Shown here one piece after another: positions 29,251-39,600 of a DNA stretch of 45,374 nucleotides (its first letter is position 1; each line of letters opens with the position of its first letter). Source of the stretch: Nocardia cerradoensis NBRC 101014 (lineage in GTDB: Bacteria; Actinomycetota; Actinomycetes; Mycobacteriales; Mycobacteriaceae); NCBI RefSeq assembly GCF_000308535.1, contig NZ_BAFW01000238.1, forward strand, positions 1 to 45,374, read 5' to 3'. A model generated the notes under the pieces. It was not told where the DNA came from, did not search any database, and saw nothing but the letters and a program-made list of their open reading frames with translations. A program made the position numbers and the translations under genes.

Positions 29251-31455
29251 ATGACGGATCCCGCCAATGCCCGTTTCGGAGAACCCCATACTGCACGAGA
29301 GGGGCACCGACTGACCCGCTCCGAGGAGGAGCCGGGTCAGCAGGGGGGCAGCGGCGGACCCGCGCACGGCGGCGCCGAGAAGTTCGGACTGCGCTGGGAC
29401 AGTGCCGAATTCGGTGACTCCGGATCGGGCGAGAGCGTGTTCGGGCCGCCCCCGGGATCCTCGCCGACCGACGTGCCGTCCTATTCACCCGACTACCTCA
29501 GCGGCAGCGCGGTTCCCACCCCTCCTGCCGCACCGCCGCTGCCGGTCCGCGACACGTCGGCCCGCACCGCCATCCCGCCGCTGCCCACCCGGGAACCCGC
29601 GCTGCCCGCCCGGGAACCCGCGCAGCGCAGTATGTTCGCCTCGCCGTTCGATGCGGATTACGAGCGGGGTGCGGGGCAGGACCATCCCGCCGCGGACACC
29701 GACGAATCAGCTCCGACTTCCAGCTTCGCGGTGAGCGCGGCGGAGACGCCCCCGGTGGATCCGAGATCCGGGGTCCTGGGTTCGTCCACCCCACCCGGCG
29801 GCATCGAGCGAGCGGCGCCGGAAAAGGCAAGGTGGGCAGACGAACTCGATGCCGGATCTCAGGATCCGGAGGACACGGTCCGCCGCATCGCGGAGAGTCT
29901 GGGCATCGATCCCGGGCGGCAGAGTCGCTCCCGGAGCGCCGAGCCCCAGCCCGCCGAGGCGTCTCCTGCCGAGGCGTCTCCTGCCGAGGCGCCGGAGCCG
30001 CGTCGGGCCGATGCGGCCGGATCGGATGCCTTGTCCACCGCATCCGTCGCGGCTCCGCCGAAACTGCCGACGCGACTCCCCACTCCCGCCCACGGCATCG
30101 CCCGGGCCGAATCGGCGGATGCCGGAACGGAATCCGCTGCGGCATCGGCGAGCCCGGAAGCCACCCGCCGCCCCATTCCTCGGGCGGCCCGGCGGGCACG
30201 CGACAACGAGCAGCCCGCCGCGAATACCACCGCATCCCGGCTCTCCGGTGAGATCACCGCATCCCCGGCAGCCGAGCCCGCGGGCGAGGGGCAGCACGGC
30301 ACCGCACGCCCCGCGAGCACGGAGCCGCCGGCCACCACGGCCACGCCGGCCGACGCCGAGGCCCGCGGCACCACGACGAACGATGGCGCATCGGCGACCG
30401 GGCGCGCGACATCACCCGGCGGCGACGCCGATCCCGCGCCCGCGCTCCCCGCAGCGACACCGCCGGCCGGACAGCCGGGTGACCACGCCCGTCGGTCCGC
30501 CACCGCGACGGAATCGGTGACCGACGGCGACCACACCCCACCCGGCACGCGCGCCGACAGCGCGCGAATCGCCGCCGAACATCCTGTCGCCGAAACGAAT
30601 CCGACAACGAACGCCACGACCGAGGAGGACGAGAAGTCGCCTGCCGCGGCGCGGCTTCCGCATCGGCATTCGAACGAGCCGGCCCGGACCGACCACGCCG
30701 AACCAACCGGCCCGGCCCATTCCGGCCCGGCAGACGGTACGGACCGACCCGACTCCGAAGACCCGCAATCCTGGCAGAACACCGACACGCTGCCGGCGAT
30801 TCGCGGCCGCGCGGAGAGCACCGACGCCACGTCGCGCCCGCTCCCCACCCGCAACGGGGCGACGGTGGGACTGCGCTCCGCCTCGGCGAGCACCCTCCTC
30901 GAACAGTCCGATACCGACATCCTTCGACGACGCGCAGCGCAGGCCCCCGCGGCGGAATACGTTCCGACCAGCCGGCACCGGTCGCCCGCGGAGGAAACCG
31001 GAACCGACGACCAGCCGGCGACCGAGTCGGCGGAAGCGGTTGCCACATCGCACGATTCGGCAAACGACGCCGCTCACGCCGAACCGGCAGCGGGTACCGG
31101 CGGCCGCCGAAATCGTCGCGCCACCGACGATCACCACTCCGGTGACACACCGACCGACATCGCGTCCCGCACCGGAGTGCCCCCGACCTCCCGGCGCGCG
31201 GCCCGCCGCCGAGCCGAAACCACCGGCGAACCCCCGGCCATCGACGTCGGCCTGGTGATGCAGCTACTGCTGGCCAGCCACACCCTGGAGAACGTGGCTC
31301 GCAACGCCGAGGCCGGCGACGTCGACCTCAACGGACTCATCACCGCCGCCCACCGAACCCGCACCGCCGCAGTCGAACTCGTCACCACCTGGTTCGGCGG
31401 CGCCGATCAGATGCGCGAATTCGCCGAAGCCCTCCTGGCCGCCACCGAGAACTGA
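29251..31455 (+). CDS. Large disordered protein with conserved-looking C-terminal helical domain
   Basis: This protein of about 734 residues is not recognised. Residues from about 1 to 650 are low in hydrophobics and rich in Pro, Ala, Glu, Thr, Ser and Gly, with short tandem repeats, so they should be disordered. The last 70 residues differ: they begin AIDVGLVMQLLLASHTLENVARNAE and form a compact helical segment. There is no signal peptide or membrane helix. The start is uncertain: ATG at 29251 or 29242, with AAAGG some distance upstream. It converges with tuf and shares a terminator with it. The C-terminal domain probably carries the function, perhaps as a docking or scaffold element; this is a guess. 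Confidence 0.75.
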   Translation: MTDPANARFGEPHTAREGHRLTRSEEEPGQQGGSGGPAHGGAEKFGLRWDSAEFGDSGSGESVFGPPPGSSPTDVPSYSPDYLSGSAVPTPPAAPPLPVRDTSARTAIPPLPTREPALPAREPAQRSMFASPFDADYERGAGQDHPAADTDESAPTSSFAVSAAETPPVDPRSGVLGSSTPPGGIERAAPEKARWADELDAGSQDPEDTVRRIAESLGIDPGRQSRSRSAEPQPAEASPAEASPAEAPEPRRADAAGSDALSTASVAAPPKLPTRLPTPAHGIARAESADAGTESAAASASPEATRRPIPRAARRARDNEQPAANTTASRLSGEITASPAAEPAGEGQHGTARPASTEPPATTATPADAEARGTTTNDGASATGRATSPGGDADPAPALPAATPPAGQPGDHARRSATATESVTDGDHTPPGTRADSARIAAEHPVAETNPTTNATTEEDEKSPAAARLPHRHSNEPARTDHAEPTGPAHSGPADGTDRPDSEDPQSWQNTDTLPAIRGRAESTDATSRPLPTRNGATVGLRSASASTLLEQSDTDILRRRAAQAPAAEYVPTSRHRSPAEETGTDDQPATESAEAVATSHDSANDAAHAEPAAGTGGRRNRRATDDHHSGDTPTDIASRTGVPPTSRRAARRRAETTGEPPAIDVGLVMQLLLASHTLENVARNAEAGDVDLNGLITAAHRTRTAAVELVTTWFGGADQMREFAEALLAATEN
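29581..29622 (+). repeat. Two-copy 21-bp tandem repeat in the disordered protein
   Basis: Two adjacent 21-base units each begin CTGCCC and end GGGAACCCGCG, differing at one base. They encode repeated LPxREPA heptapeptides. Confidence 0.8.
29953..29997 (+). repeat. Three-copy 15-bp tandem repeat in the disordered protein
   Basis: The unit GCCGAGGCGTCTCCT occurs twice exactly and a third time degenerate, encoding AEASP repeats. Such units can change copy number by slippage without shifting the frame. Confidence 0.8.
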
Positions 31456-31462
31456 GAACGCG

Positions 31463-31496
31463 AAAAGGGCCGTCCCCCAAGGGGAACGGCCCTTTT
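31463..31496. terminator. Bidirectional intrinsic terminator
   Basis: The arms AAAAGGGCCGT and ACGGCCCTTTT pair over 11 bp and extend inward with CCCC and GGGG around a short loop with one bulge. The outer A and T runs give a U-tract in both directions. It separates the disordered-protein gene, which ends 8 bases before it, from tuf, which ends 39 bases after it on the other strand. Confidence 0.92.
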
Positions 31497-31534
31497 CATG
31501 CTGTCACGTGTCGTGACGGCGTTGCCTCACAGGG

Positions 31535-32725
<1,191 letters not shown>

Positions 32726-32840
32726 TGTTGTCCTCCTGGACTAGTTAGTGCGTGCTTTTGTGCAGCAGTGCGGTTTGTACTTACAGGGGGTCGTACGCGA
32801 CCGAACGGGGCGGATTCTCGCAAACCCGCCCCGACTGCGA

Positions 32841-34943
32841 TTACTCGCCGGTCGCCTTGGCGATGATCTCCTTCGCCACGTTGGCCGGAACCTCCGCGTA
32901 CGAATCGAACACCATGGAGTAGTTCGCCCGGCCCTGGGTCTTCGACCGCAGGTCACCGATGTAACCGAACATCTCCGAGAGCGGAACCAGCGCCTTGACG
33001 ACACGGGCACCACTGCGTTCCTCCATGGCCTGGATCTGGCCACGGCGGGAGTTCAGGTCGCCGATCACATCGCCCATGTAGTCCTCGGGCGTGATGACCT
33101 CGACAGCCATGAGCGGCTCGAGGATCACCGGACCGGCCTTACGGGCCGCTTCCTTCAGCGCCATCGAACCCGCGATCTTGAACGCCATTTCCGAGGAGTC
33201 GACCTCGTGGTAGGCGCCGTCGAGCAGGGTGGCCTTCAGGTTGACCAGCGGGTAACCGGCGAGGACACCGTACTGCATGGAGTCCTGGATGCCGGCGTCC
33301 ACCGACGGGATGTACTCGCGCGGAACGCGGCCACCGGTGACCTTGTTCTCGAACTCGTAGGTCGCGCCGTCCTCGCCGGTGAAGGGCTCCAGGCCGATGA
33401 TGACGCGGGCGAACTGGCCCGAACCACCGGTCTGCTTCTTGTGCGTGTACTCGAGCTTCTCGACCGGCTTGGTGATCGTCTCGCGGTACGCGACCTGCGG
33501 CTTACCGACGTTGGCCTCGACCTTGAACTCGCGCTTCATCCGGTCGACGAGGATGTCGAGGTGCAGCTCGCCCATACCGCCGATGACGGTCTGGCCGGTT
33601 TCGGCATCCAGCTTCACGGAGAAGGTCGGGTCCTCTTCGGCCAGCTTCTGGATCGCGGTGCCCAGCTTCTCCTGGTCGGACTTGGTCTTGGGCTCGATCG
33701 AGACCTCGATGACCGGGTCCGGGAAGGTCATGGACTCCAGCACGATCTGGTTCTGCGGATCGCACAGGGTGTCACCCGTGGTGGTGTCCTTCAGGCCGAT
33801 GACCGCGTAGATGTGGCCGGCCGACGCCGAGGGAACCGGGTTCTCCTTGTTGGAGTGCATCTGGAACAGCTTGCCCAGACGCTCCTTCTTGCTCTTGGTC
33901 GAGTTGATGACCTGAGCGCCGGAGTCGACCTTGCCCGAGTACACGCGGACGTAGGTCAGCTTGCCGAAGAACGGGTGCACGGCGATCTTGAACGCCAGCG
34001 CGGCGAAGGGCTCGTCGGCACTCGGCTTACGAGTGATGACCTCGTCTTCCTTGCCGGGCACGTGGCCTTCCACGTTCTCGACGTCCAGCGGCGAGGGCAG
34101 GTAGTCGACGACGGCGTCGAGCATGGGCTGCACGCCCTTGTTCTTGAACGCCGAACCACACAGCACCGGGTACAGCTCCGAGGCGACGGTCAGCTTCCGG
34201 ATGGCGCCCTTGATCTCGTCGATCGAGAGCTCCTCGCCACCGAAGAACTTCTCCAGCAGCGCCTCGTCCGACTCGGCGACGGTCTCGAGCAGCTCCTGGC
34301 GGTACTGCTCGGCCTTCTCCTTCAGGTCGGCCGGGATCTCGGTGACCTCGTACTTCTCACCGAGCTTGGTCTCGCCGGTCCACACCTTGGCGTTCATCTC
34401 GACCAGGTCGACGATGCCCTCGAAGGTGTCCTCCGCGCCGATCGGCAGCTGGATGACCAGCGGCTTCGCACCGAGACGGTCCTTGATGGTCTGGACGGTG
34501 AAGTAGAAGTCGGCGCCCAGCTTGTCCATCTTGTTGACGAAGCAGATGCGCGGCACGTCGTACTTGTCGGCCTGACGCCAGACCTGCTCCGACTGCGGCT
34601 CGACGCCCTCTTTACCGTCGAACACCGCGACGGCACCGTCGAGCACACGCAGCGAACGCTCCACCTCGACGGTGAAGTCGACGTGGCCGGGGGTGTCGAT
34701 GATGTTGATCTGGTTCTGGTTCCAGAAACACGTCACCGCCGCGGAGGTGATGGTGATGCCGCGTTCCTGCTCCTGCTCCATCCAGTCGGTGGTCGACGCA
34801 CCGTCGTGGGTCTCACCGATCTTGTAGTTCACACCGGTGTAGAACAGGATTCGTTCGGTCGTGGTCGTCTTGCCGGCATCGATGTGCGCCATGATGCCGA
34901 TATTGCGGACCTTGTTGAGGTCGGTGAGCACGTCCTGTGCCAC
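32841..34943 (-). CDS. fusA: Elongation factor G
   Basis: This is EF-G of 700 residues, the translocation GTPase. The G1 motif AHIDAGKTTTTERIL is at the N-terminus, DTPGHVDF (G3) and NKMDK (G4) follow, and domains II to V are complete, ending GRANYSMVFDSYAEVP. The start is GTG with GGGGAAG upstream. It lies between rpsG and tuf; the 115-base gap before tuf may hold a tuf-specific promoter. Confidence 0.99.
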   Translation of the reverse strand: MAQDVLTDLNKVRNIGIMAHIDAGKTTTTERILFYTGVNYKIGETHDGASTTDWMEQEQERGITITSAAVTCFWNQNQINIIDTPGHVDFTVEVERSLRVLDGAVAVFDGKEGVEPQSEQVWRQADKYDVPRICFVNKMDKLGADFYFTVQTIKDRLGAKPLVIQLPIGAEDTFEGIVDLVEMNAKVWTGETKLGEKYEVTEIPADLKEKAEQYRQELLETVAESDEALLEKFFGGEELSIDEIKGAIRKLTVASELYPVLCGSAFKNKGVQPMLDAVVDYLPSPLDVENVEGHVPGKEDEVITRKPSADEPFAALAFKIAVHPFFGKLTYVRVYSGKVDSGAQVINSTKSKKERLGKLFQMHSNKENPVPSASAGHIYAVIGLKDTTTGDTLCDPQNQIVLESMTFPDPVIEVSIEPKTKSDQEKLGTAIQKLAEEDPTFSVKLDAETGQTVIGGMGELHLDILVDRMKREFKVEANVGKPQVAYRETITKPVEKLEYTHKKQTGGSGQFARVIIGLEPFTGEDGATYEFENKVTGGRVPREYIPSVDAGIQDSMQYGVLAGYPLVNLKATLLDGAYHEVDSSEMAFKIAGSMALKEAARKAGPVILEPLMAVEVITPEDYMGDVIGDLNSRRGQIQAMEERSGARVVKALVPLSEMFGYIGDLRSKTQGRANYSMVFDSYAEVPANVAKEIIAKATGE

Positions 34944-35150
34944 GGAAATCTTCCCCGCTCTGCTCTGTTAGCGATCAGCTAGTCGGTATTTTCGGGAACG
35001 GCCCGGGCGGTTCCGCCGCGATGCGGGCCCCTGGCCTTCACTATGTCAACGTCGGGTGCGGCTGATAAGTGCCCTGCTGAGAGCACGTGCCGCACCCGAC
35101 TGTGACTCGCCTCCCGGCGCCGTTCCTTCACCGGCGGACCGGGTGACCAA

Positions 35151-35621
35151 TCACCAGCGGTAGTGCGCGAACGCCCGGTTGGACTCGGCCATCTTGTGGG
35201 TGTCCTCGCGACGCTTCACCGAAGCGCCCAGACCGTTGCTCGCATCCAGCAGCTCGTTGGCCAGACGCTCGATCATGGTCTTCTCACGACGCGCGCGCGA
35301 GTAGTTGACCAGCCAGCGCAGCGCCAGGGTGTTGGCGCGACCCGGACGAACCTCGACCGGAACCTGGTAGGTGGCGCCACCGACACGACGCGGCTTCACC
35401 TCGAGGGCGGGCTTCACGTTGTCGAGCGCGCGCTTGAGGGTCACGACCGGATCGGTGCCGGTCTTCTCGCGCGCCTGCTCGAGGGCACCGTAGACGATGC
35501 GCTCGGCGGTCGACTTCTTGCCGTCCAGCAGGATCTTGTTGACCAGCTGAGTGACCAGCGGCGATCCGTAGACCGGATCGTTGATCAGCGGACGCTTGGG
35601 TGCGGGGCCCTTGCGTGGCAT
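35151..35621 (-). CDS. rpsG: 30S ribosomal protein S7
   Basis: S7 of 156 residues, which nucleates assembly of the 30S head and binds 16S rRNA. It has the typical MPRKGPAPKR start and ends FAHYRW. Its ATG lies one base after the rpsL stop, and its ribosome site AAGGAG is inside the last codons of rpsL, so translation of the two is coupled. In other bacteria S7 represses its own operon by binding the leader between rpsL and rpsG; that gap is absent here. Confidence 0.99.
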   Translation of the reverse strand: MPRKGPAPKRPLINDPVYGSPLVTQLVNKILLDGKKSTAERIVYGALEQAREKTGTDPVVTLKRALDNVKPALEVKPRRVGGATYQVPVEVRPGRANTLALRWLVNYSRARREKTMIERLANELLDASNGLGASVKRREDTHKMAESNRAFAHYRW

Positions 35622-35622
35622 A

Positions 35623-35997
35623 TCAGCTCTTCTCCTTCTTGGCGCCGTAGCGGCTGCGGGCCTGCTTGCGGTTCTTCACACCCTGGGTGTCGAGCGAGCC
35701 GCGGATGATCTTGTAGCGCACACCGGGGAGGTCCTTCACACGACCACCGCGAACGAGCACCATCGAGTGCTCCTGCAGGTTGTGGCCCTCGCCCGGGATG
35801 TAAGCCGTGACCTCGACCGCGCTGGTCAGGCGAACACGCGCGACCTTACGCAGCGCGGAGTTCGGCTTCTTCGGGGTCGTGGTGTACACGCGGGTGCACA
35901 CGCCACGACGCTGCGGGCTCCCCTTCAGGGCCGCAGTCTTGGTCTTGGCGACCTTGTCGCGACGACCCTTGCGGACCAGCTGGTTGATGGTTGGCAT
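35623..35997 (-). CDS. rpsL: 30S ribosomal protein S12
   Basis: S12 of 124 residues, which controls decoding accuracy at the A site. The streptomycin-determining residues are wild type: Lys43 in TTPKKPNS and Lys88 in GRVKDLPG. It is the first gene of the operon. AAGGA lies about ten bases before the ATG. Confidence 0.99.
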   Translation of the reverse strand: MPTINQLVRKGRRDKVAKTKTAALKGSPQRRGVCTRVYTTTPKKPNSALRKVARVRLTSAVEVTAYIPGEGHNLQEHSMVLVRGGRVKDLPGVRYKIIRGSLDTQGVKNRKQARSRYGAKKEKS

Positions 35998-36383
35998 ATA
36001 CCGGCTTTCCTTATTCAGTAACCAGGTGTCTGGAACTCTTCGATGTCTGTTTGTCGGCGGCGTTGCCCCGATTTCCCGGAGTTCACGCCGCCGTCATAGA
36101 GCTGTCACCACTTGCCCGGATCGCGTTTCCACGCGCCCCGAGGTCGGGCGTGTCGCGCGCAGTACATGCCTACTTTTCCGGGCACGCTGAAACGGTCGGC
36201 CGCTCTCGCTGGCTTACGTTCTACGCACAAACCTGCCCGCACGCTTCCGGGCACAGCGATCCACGATACCCGTCGGCGCGGCGGGGAGCAAAAGTGGGGT
36301 CCGCGGGCCCCGGCCCACCACCGACTATGCGATTTCACTATCTCTCGAGGTCCGCCGGCCGGCGCATCCGGGGTGCGCTCGCC
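35998..36383. other. rpsL operon leader region
   Basis: These 386 bases lie upstream of rpsL and downstream of a lipoprotein gene on the same strand. They must hold the strong ribosomal-protein promoter, but I could not fix its elements by eye. Open frames here have no ribosome site or family match. No tRNA or other RNA gene was seen. Confidence 0.45.
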
Positions 36384-36956
36384 TCAGCGCGCCAGATTCA
36401 GGGTCAACTCGGCCAGCTTCTTCGCCCCGGCACACGGATCGGGATGACCACCCGGCCGGTAGTTCACCCACCAGCCGATGATCCCGGTGTCCGCGGCCGG
36501 CGCCATCACGCCGCACGAATCCGGATCGCCCGGCCGCTGCACCTGCAGCGAGCGCCGGCCCTGCACGTTCACATCCGTGGTGGTGTAGCCGAGCCGATCG
36601 TTGTTGGCCTTCTCGTTCGGCAGCGAACCCATCTCGTACCAGTTCAGCGTGGCCATACCGTTGCCGCCGGCCGTCCCCGACAGATCCCACATGCACACCG
36701 CGCCGTTGAACGACCCCTGTGCGTCCTGGGCGCCGGTCGCCTTGGCGATGTCGTCCTGCTTGACGACCTCGCATTCGCGCAGCAACTTGTCGAAATTCAT
36801 GTTGACCCCGCCGCCGCTACCCGCCGGCAACGCGGTCCCCGACACCGTGCGGCCGCAGCCGCCGACCGTCACCCCGACCGTGAGCGCGAGGACCGCGATT
36901 CCGCCCGCCCGCACACCGCGGCGCACGCGGCCCCGATCACGCATGCCGTTGCTCAT
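36384..36956 (-). CDS. DUF3558-type lipoprotein
   Basis: This 190-residue exported protein has a basic start, a hydrophobic stretch and the lipobox VGGC, so it should be anchored to the outer face of the membrane. The mature part has the DUF3558 pattern of paired cysteines (a GAVCMWDL segment and a DSCGV segment) and ends KKLAELTLNLAR. The ATG at 36956 is chosen because GAGGG, overlapping the stop of the upstream lipoprotein gene, lies before it; the frame is open further upstream without a better start. It is the second of two tandem relatives. The family is common in Nocardia and mycobacteria and its role is unknown. Confidence 0.88.
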   Translation of the reverse strand: MSNGMRDRGRVRRGVRAGGIAVLALTVGVTVGGCGRTVSGTALPAGSGGGVNMNFDKLLRECEVVKQDDIAKATGAQDAQGSFNGAVCMWDLSGTAGGNGMATLNWYEMGSLPNEKANNDRLGYTTTDVNVQGRRSLQVQRPGDPDSCGVMAPAADTGIIGWWVNYRPGGHPDPCAGAKKLAELTLNLAR

Positions 36957-36967
36957 TTCAGCCGCCC

Positions 36968-37498
36968 TCACTTCAGACGCTGCACGGTCAGTTCGGCCAG
37001 TTTGCGGTTCTTGTCGCACGGCGTCGCCGACATCTGCCCGAACGCGCCGGCCGAGGTCGACCATTCGAAGAAGTCGTCGCCGAGCTGCACGGCGAAATCA
37101 CAGATGGTGCCGTCCTGGCTCGCGTCCTGGAAACCCTGATGGCCACCGACCTCGATCGACTCCGGATTGCGGCCCTGCGCGGTGACCCACGCCTTCTCCC
37201 GCCCGATCGGACTGCCCCGATAGGACGCGAACGTCACACTCGGACCGCCGATTCCGCCCGCCTGCCAATTGCAGCCGACCGAATTCTTGAACACCTGCGA
37301 GATCTGACCGAGCCCACCCAGATTCCGGACCTCGTCATCGGTGACATGCCCGCACTCCCCCACAAACGGACCCAGCGCCGCCACCTTCGCGGGCGGGCGG
37401 ACCGACGGAGAGTCGCTGCCCGAATCATCCCCCGACCCGCAGCCCGCCAGCAGCGCCGCGAGAGCCGTCCCGGTGACAATCGCCGCCGTCAATCGCAT
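36968..37498 (-). CDS. DUF3558-type lipoprotein
   Basis: This 176-residue exported lipoprotein has the signal MRLTAAIVTGTALAALLAGC, with the lipobox ending in LAGC. The mature protein has DUF3558 features: VGECGHV, SVGCNWQ, a later TICDF cysteine, CDKNRKLAELTV at the end. ATG at 37498 is preferred; a GTG at 37507 is in frame. It shares the architecture of the next gene, from which it is separated by 11 bases, so the pair arose by duplication and is probably one operon. Confidence 0.88.
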   Translation of the reverse strand: MRLTAAIVTGTALAALLAGCGSGDDSGSDSPSVRPPAKVAALGPFVGECGHVTDDEVRNLGGLGQISQVFKNSVGCNWQAGGIGGPSVTFASYRGSPIGREKAWVTAQGRNPESIEVGGHQGFQDASQDGTICDFAVQLGDDFFEWSTSAGAFGQMSATPCDKNRKLAELTVQRLK

Positions 37499-37552
37499 GA
37501 TGGGCACTCTATGTTATCGGCGGCGCGGGTGCTGTCCGCTGCGCCGACCCGG

Positions 37553-38242
37553 CTACTCGGCGGTCGGGTCGGCCAGGCCGTGACGGTAGCCGTAGCGGAC
37601 GGCGTCGGCGCGGTTGCGGGCGCCGATCTTGGCGAAGGCGTTGTTGATGTGGGTCTTCACCGTCGCCGGCGACACGAACAGGTGGGCGGCTATCTCGGCG
37701 TTGCTCAGTCCGCGTGCGATCAGCGCGACGACCTCCGTCTCGCGCGCGGTGAGGCCGTCGGGATTCGGCGTAGCGGGGGCGGACACCGCCTCGGATCGGG
37801 GAGATTCACCGATCAACGCGTCCACCAGCCGCTGGGACACCGTGGCGTCGAAGGTGGACTGCCCGGCCGCCGCGGCGCGGAGGGCGGCGACGATCTCCAC
37901 CCGGCCGGCGTCCTTGGTGAGGTAGCCGCGCGCGCCCGCGCGCAGCGCGCTCACGATCGAGGCGTCGTCGGCGTAGGTGGTCAGCACCAGCACCGCGGTC
38001 CCGGGATGGTCGGCCGCGATCCGGCGGGTCGCCTCGACGCCGTCCAGCACGGGCATCCGCAGATCCATGAGCACCACATCCGGATCGGTCTCCGCCACCG
38101 CCCGCAGTGCCTGTTCCCCGTCCGCCGCGGCGCCGACCACGCTCACCTCGTCGACCAGTCCCAGCAGTGCGACCAGACCCTCACGCATCACCTGCTGGTC
38201 GTCGACCACCAGCACCCGCAGCGGCTCCCGGCGCTCACTCAA
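37553..38242 (-). CDS. NarL/LuxR-family response regulator
   Basis: This 229-residue regulator has a receiver domain with the phosphoacceptor Asp60 in LMDLRMP and Lys110 in YLTKDAG. A LuxR-type helix-turn-helix follows (LTARETEVVALIARGLSNAEIAAHL, in part). Its start overlaps the kinase stop by 8 bases, so the two are coupled. The 18-bp palindrome upstream of the kinase is a candidate binding site, which would make the system autoregulated. Confidence 0.95.
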   Translation of the reverse strand: MSERREPLRVLVVDDQQVMREGLVALLGLVDEVSVVGAAADGEQALRAVAETDPDVVLMDLRMPVLDGVEATRRIAADHPGTAVLVLTTYADDASIVSALRAGARGYLTKDAGRVEIVAALRAAAAGQSTFDATVSQRLVDALIGESPRSEAVSAPATPNPDGLTARETEVVALIARGLSNAEIAAHLFVSPATVKTHINNAFAKIGARNRADAVRYGYRHGLADPTAE

Positions 38243-39395
38243 TCGGAACCTCCGCCGTCACAACCCATTCGCCGTCGGCCACACCGGACGACAGTGCGCC
38301 CCCGGCCAATGCGATCCGCTCACGCATCCCGGTCAGACCGTACCCGCCGGGCAGCGGATCTCGAGTTCGCCTTTCCGCGAGCGTGTTTCGCACCGACAGT
38401 CGGACATCACCGGCCGTGAAGACGAGCGCGACGCGCACCGGCCGTCCCGGTGCGTGCTTGGCGGCGTTCGTCAGCGCCTCGCGCAGAGTGCGCACCAGCG
38501 AGACCGCGGCACCCGAATCCACCGGCCGGGCGGGACCGTCGCAGCGCAGCTCCACCGTCATCCGGTGATCGCGGCGATAGCTCTCGACCAGTTCACGCAC
38601 GGCATCGGGCAGCGGTGGTACGTCGCCGCGCAGCGCGGCCACCGCACCGCGCGCCTCGATCAATCCGTCGCGGGCGAGCCGGTGCGAGCGCCGCACATGC
38701 GCCAATGCGCCCGGTATATCGCCTCTTTCGGCGAGCAGCAGCTCCGCGACCTCCAACTGCATACTCAGCGCACCGAGCGAATGCGCCAGGACATCGTGCA
38801 ACTCTCGCGCGATCCGCGCGCGTTCGTCCAGCGCGGCCGCCCGGGCGTGTTCGTCCTGCGCGCGCCGCGTCTGTTCGAGCAGCAGCCGGGTCTGGCGGAC
38901 GCGCAGTCGATGCAGGCGCCGATACAACCCGAGCAGCAACAGAATGACGAGCACGCCGACATAGGTGAGCGTATCGCCGATGTCCTTGCCTGCCACCGCG
39001 CAACCGATGATAAGGACCGCGACCTCGGCCGCGAAGCCCAGCAGGATGATTCGCGTGCCGGTCCGGAACTGCTGGGCGAGCACACTGGCCGCCGCGCACA
39101 GCATGATGAACGCGGAGATGTCGGGGGCCGGTCCGACGACCGCCGCGCTCAGCAGCGCGCACCAGGTCAACGCGAGCGTGGCCATCCGCGGATACCGGGA
39201 TTCGACCACCGCGAACACGAGCCACCCGGCGTAGGCGGCCACCAGCACCGCCCACAGCCACGCCGGCACCGGATCGCGATGGTCGAACACCAGATTGGCG
39301 GCCAGCAACGTCGCGCCGATGACACGCATCAGCGGGCTGGCGTCGGGATCGTTGCCGACCAGCCTTCGCCCGAACTCCCGCAACCCCTCTCGCAT
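38235..39395 (-). CDS. Sensor histidine kinase, HisKA_3 type
   Basis: This 386-residue kinase has about five hydrophobic segments (within 22-155), a short coiled linker and the HisKA_3 dimerisation region with the phosphorylated His200 in ARELHDVLAHSLG. The ATPase domain has LREALTNAAKHAPG and GYGLTGMRER. There is no large extracellular sensor, so it probably senses a membrane or cell-envelope signal. ATG at 39395 is preceded by AGGAGG; the frame is open further upstream without a better start. It is cotranscribed with the response regulator and divergent from a VC0807-family membrane gene. Confidence 0.94.
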   Translation of the reverse strand: MREGLREFGRRLVGNDPDASPLMRVIGATLLAANLVFDHRDPVPAWLWAVLVAAYAGWLVFAVVESRYPRMATLALTWCALLSAAVVGPAPDISAFIMLCAAASVLAQQFRTGTRIILLGFAAEVAVLIIGCAVAGKDIGDTLTYVGVLVILLLLGLYRRLHRLRVRQTRLLLEQTRRAQDEHARAAALDERARIARELHDVLAHSLGALSMQLEVAELLLAERGDIPGALAHVRRSHRLARDGLIEARGAVAALRGDVPPLPDAVRELVESYRRDHRMTVELRCDGPARPVDSGAAVSLVRTLREALTNAAKHAPGRPVRVALVFTAGDVRLSVRNTLAERRTRDPLPGGYGLTGMRERIALAGGALSSGVADGEWVVTAEVPIE

Positions 39396-39488
39396 GACCC
39401 TCCTGGTGACATTCCGCCGGTACCACAACGGTAGGCGCGGCCGGATCGTCGCCGGAAGGATCGCCGGGCCGAGATGCGGCCGCGGTCG

Positions 39489-39506
39489 CTCCACCCGTAG
39501 GTGGAG
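39489..39506. promoter_or_regulatory. 18-bp palindrome, putative response-regulator site
   Basis: CTCCACC and GGTGGAG form perfect 7-base arms around CGTA. The site lies between the sensor-kinase gene and the divergent membrane gene. A NarL-type regulator binds as a dimer to such palindromes, so the adjacent response regulator is the likely ligand. It is 49 bases upstream of a TAGCGT hexamer (39555-39560), a possible -10 for the membrane gene. Confidence 0.6.
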
Positions 39507-39600
39507 ATCCCGCGCTCCATCTTCCGGCCGAGGCGCGCGCCGGCCCGAAATCCCTAGCGTGGCAACGACGTAACGTCCAGTACTCGCAGGGGAGATTTCG

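Noticed and set aside
32748..34982. Plus-strand open frame of 744 codons antisense to fusA
   Set aside because: EF-G on the other strand is certain; the antisense frame is a codon-bias artefact without motifs or a ribosome site.
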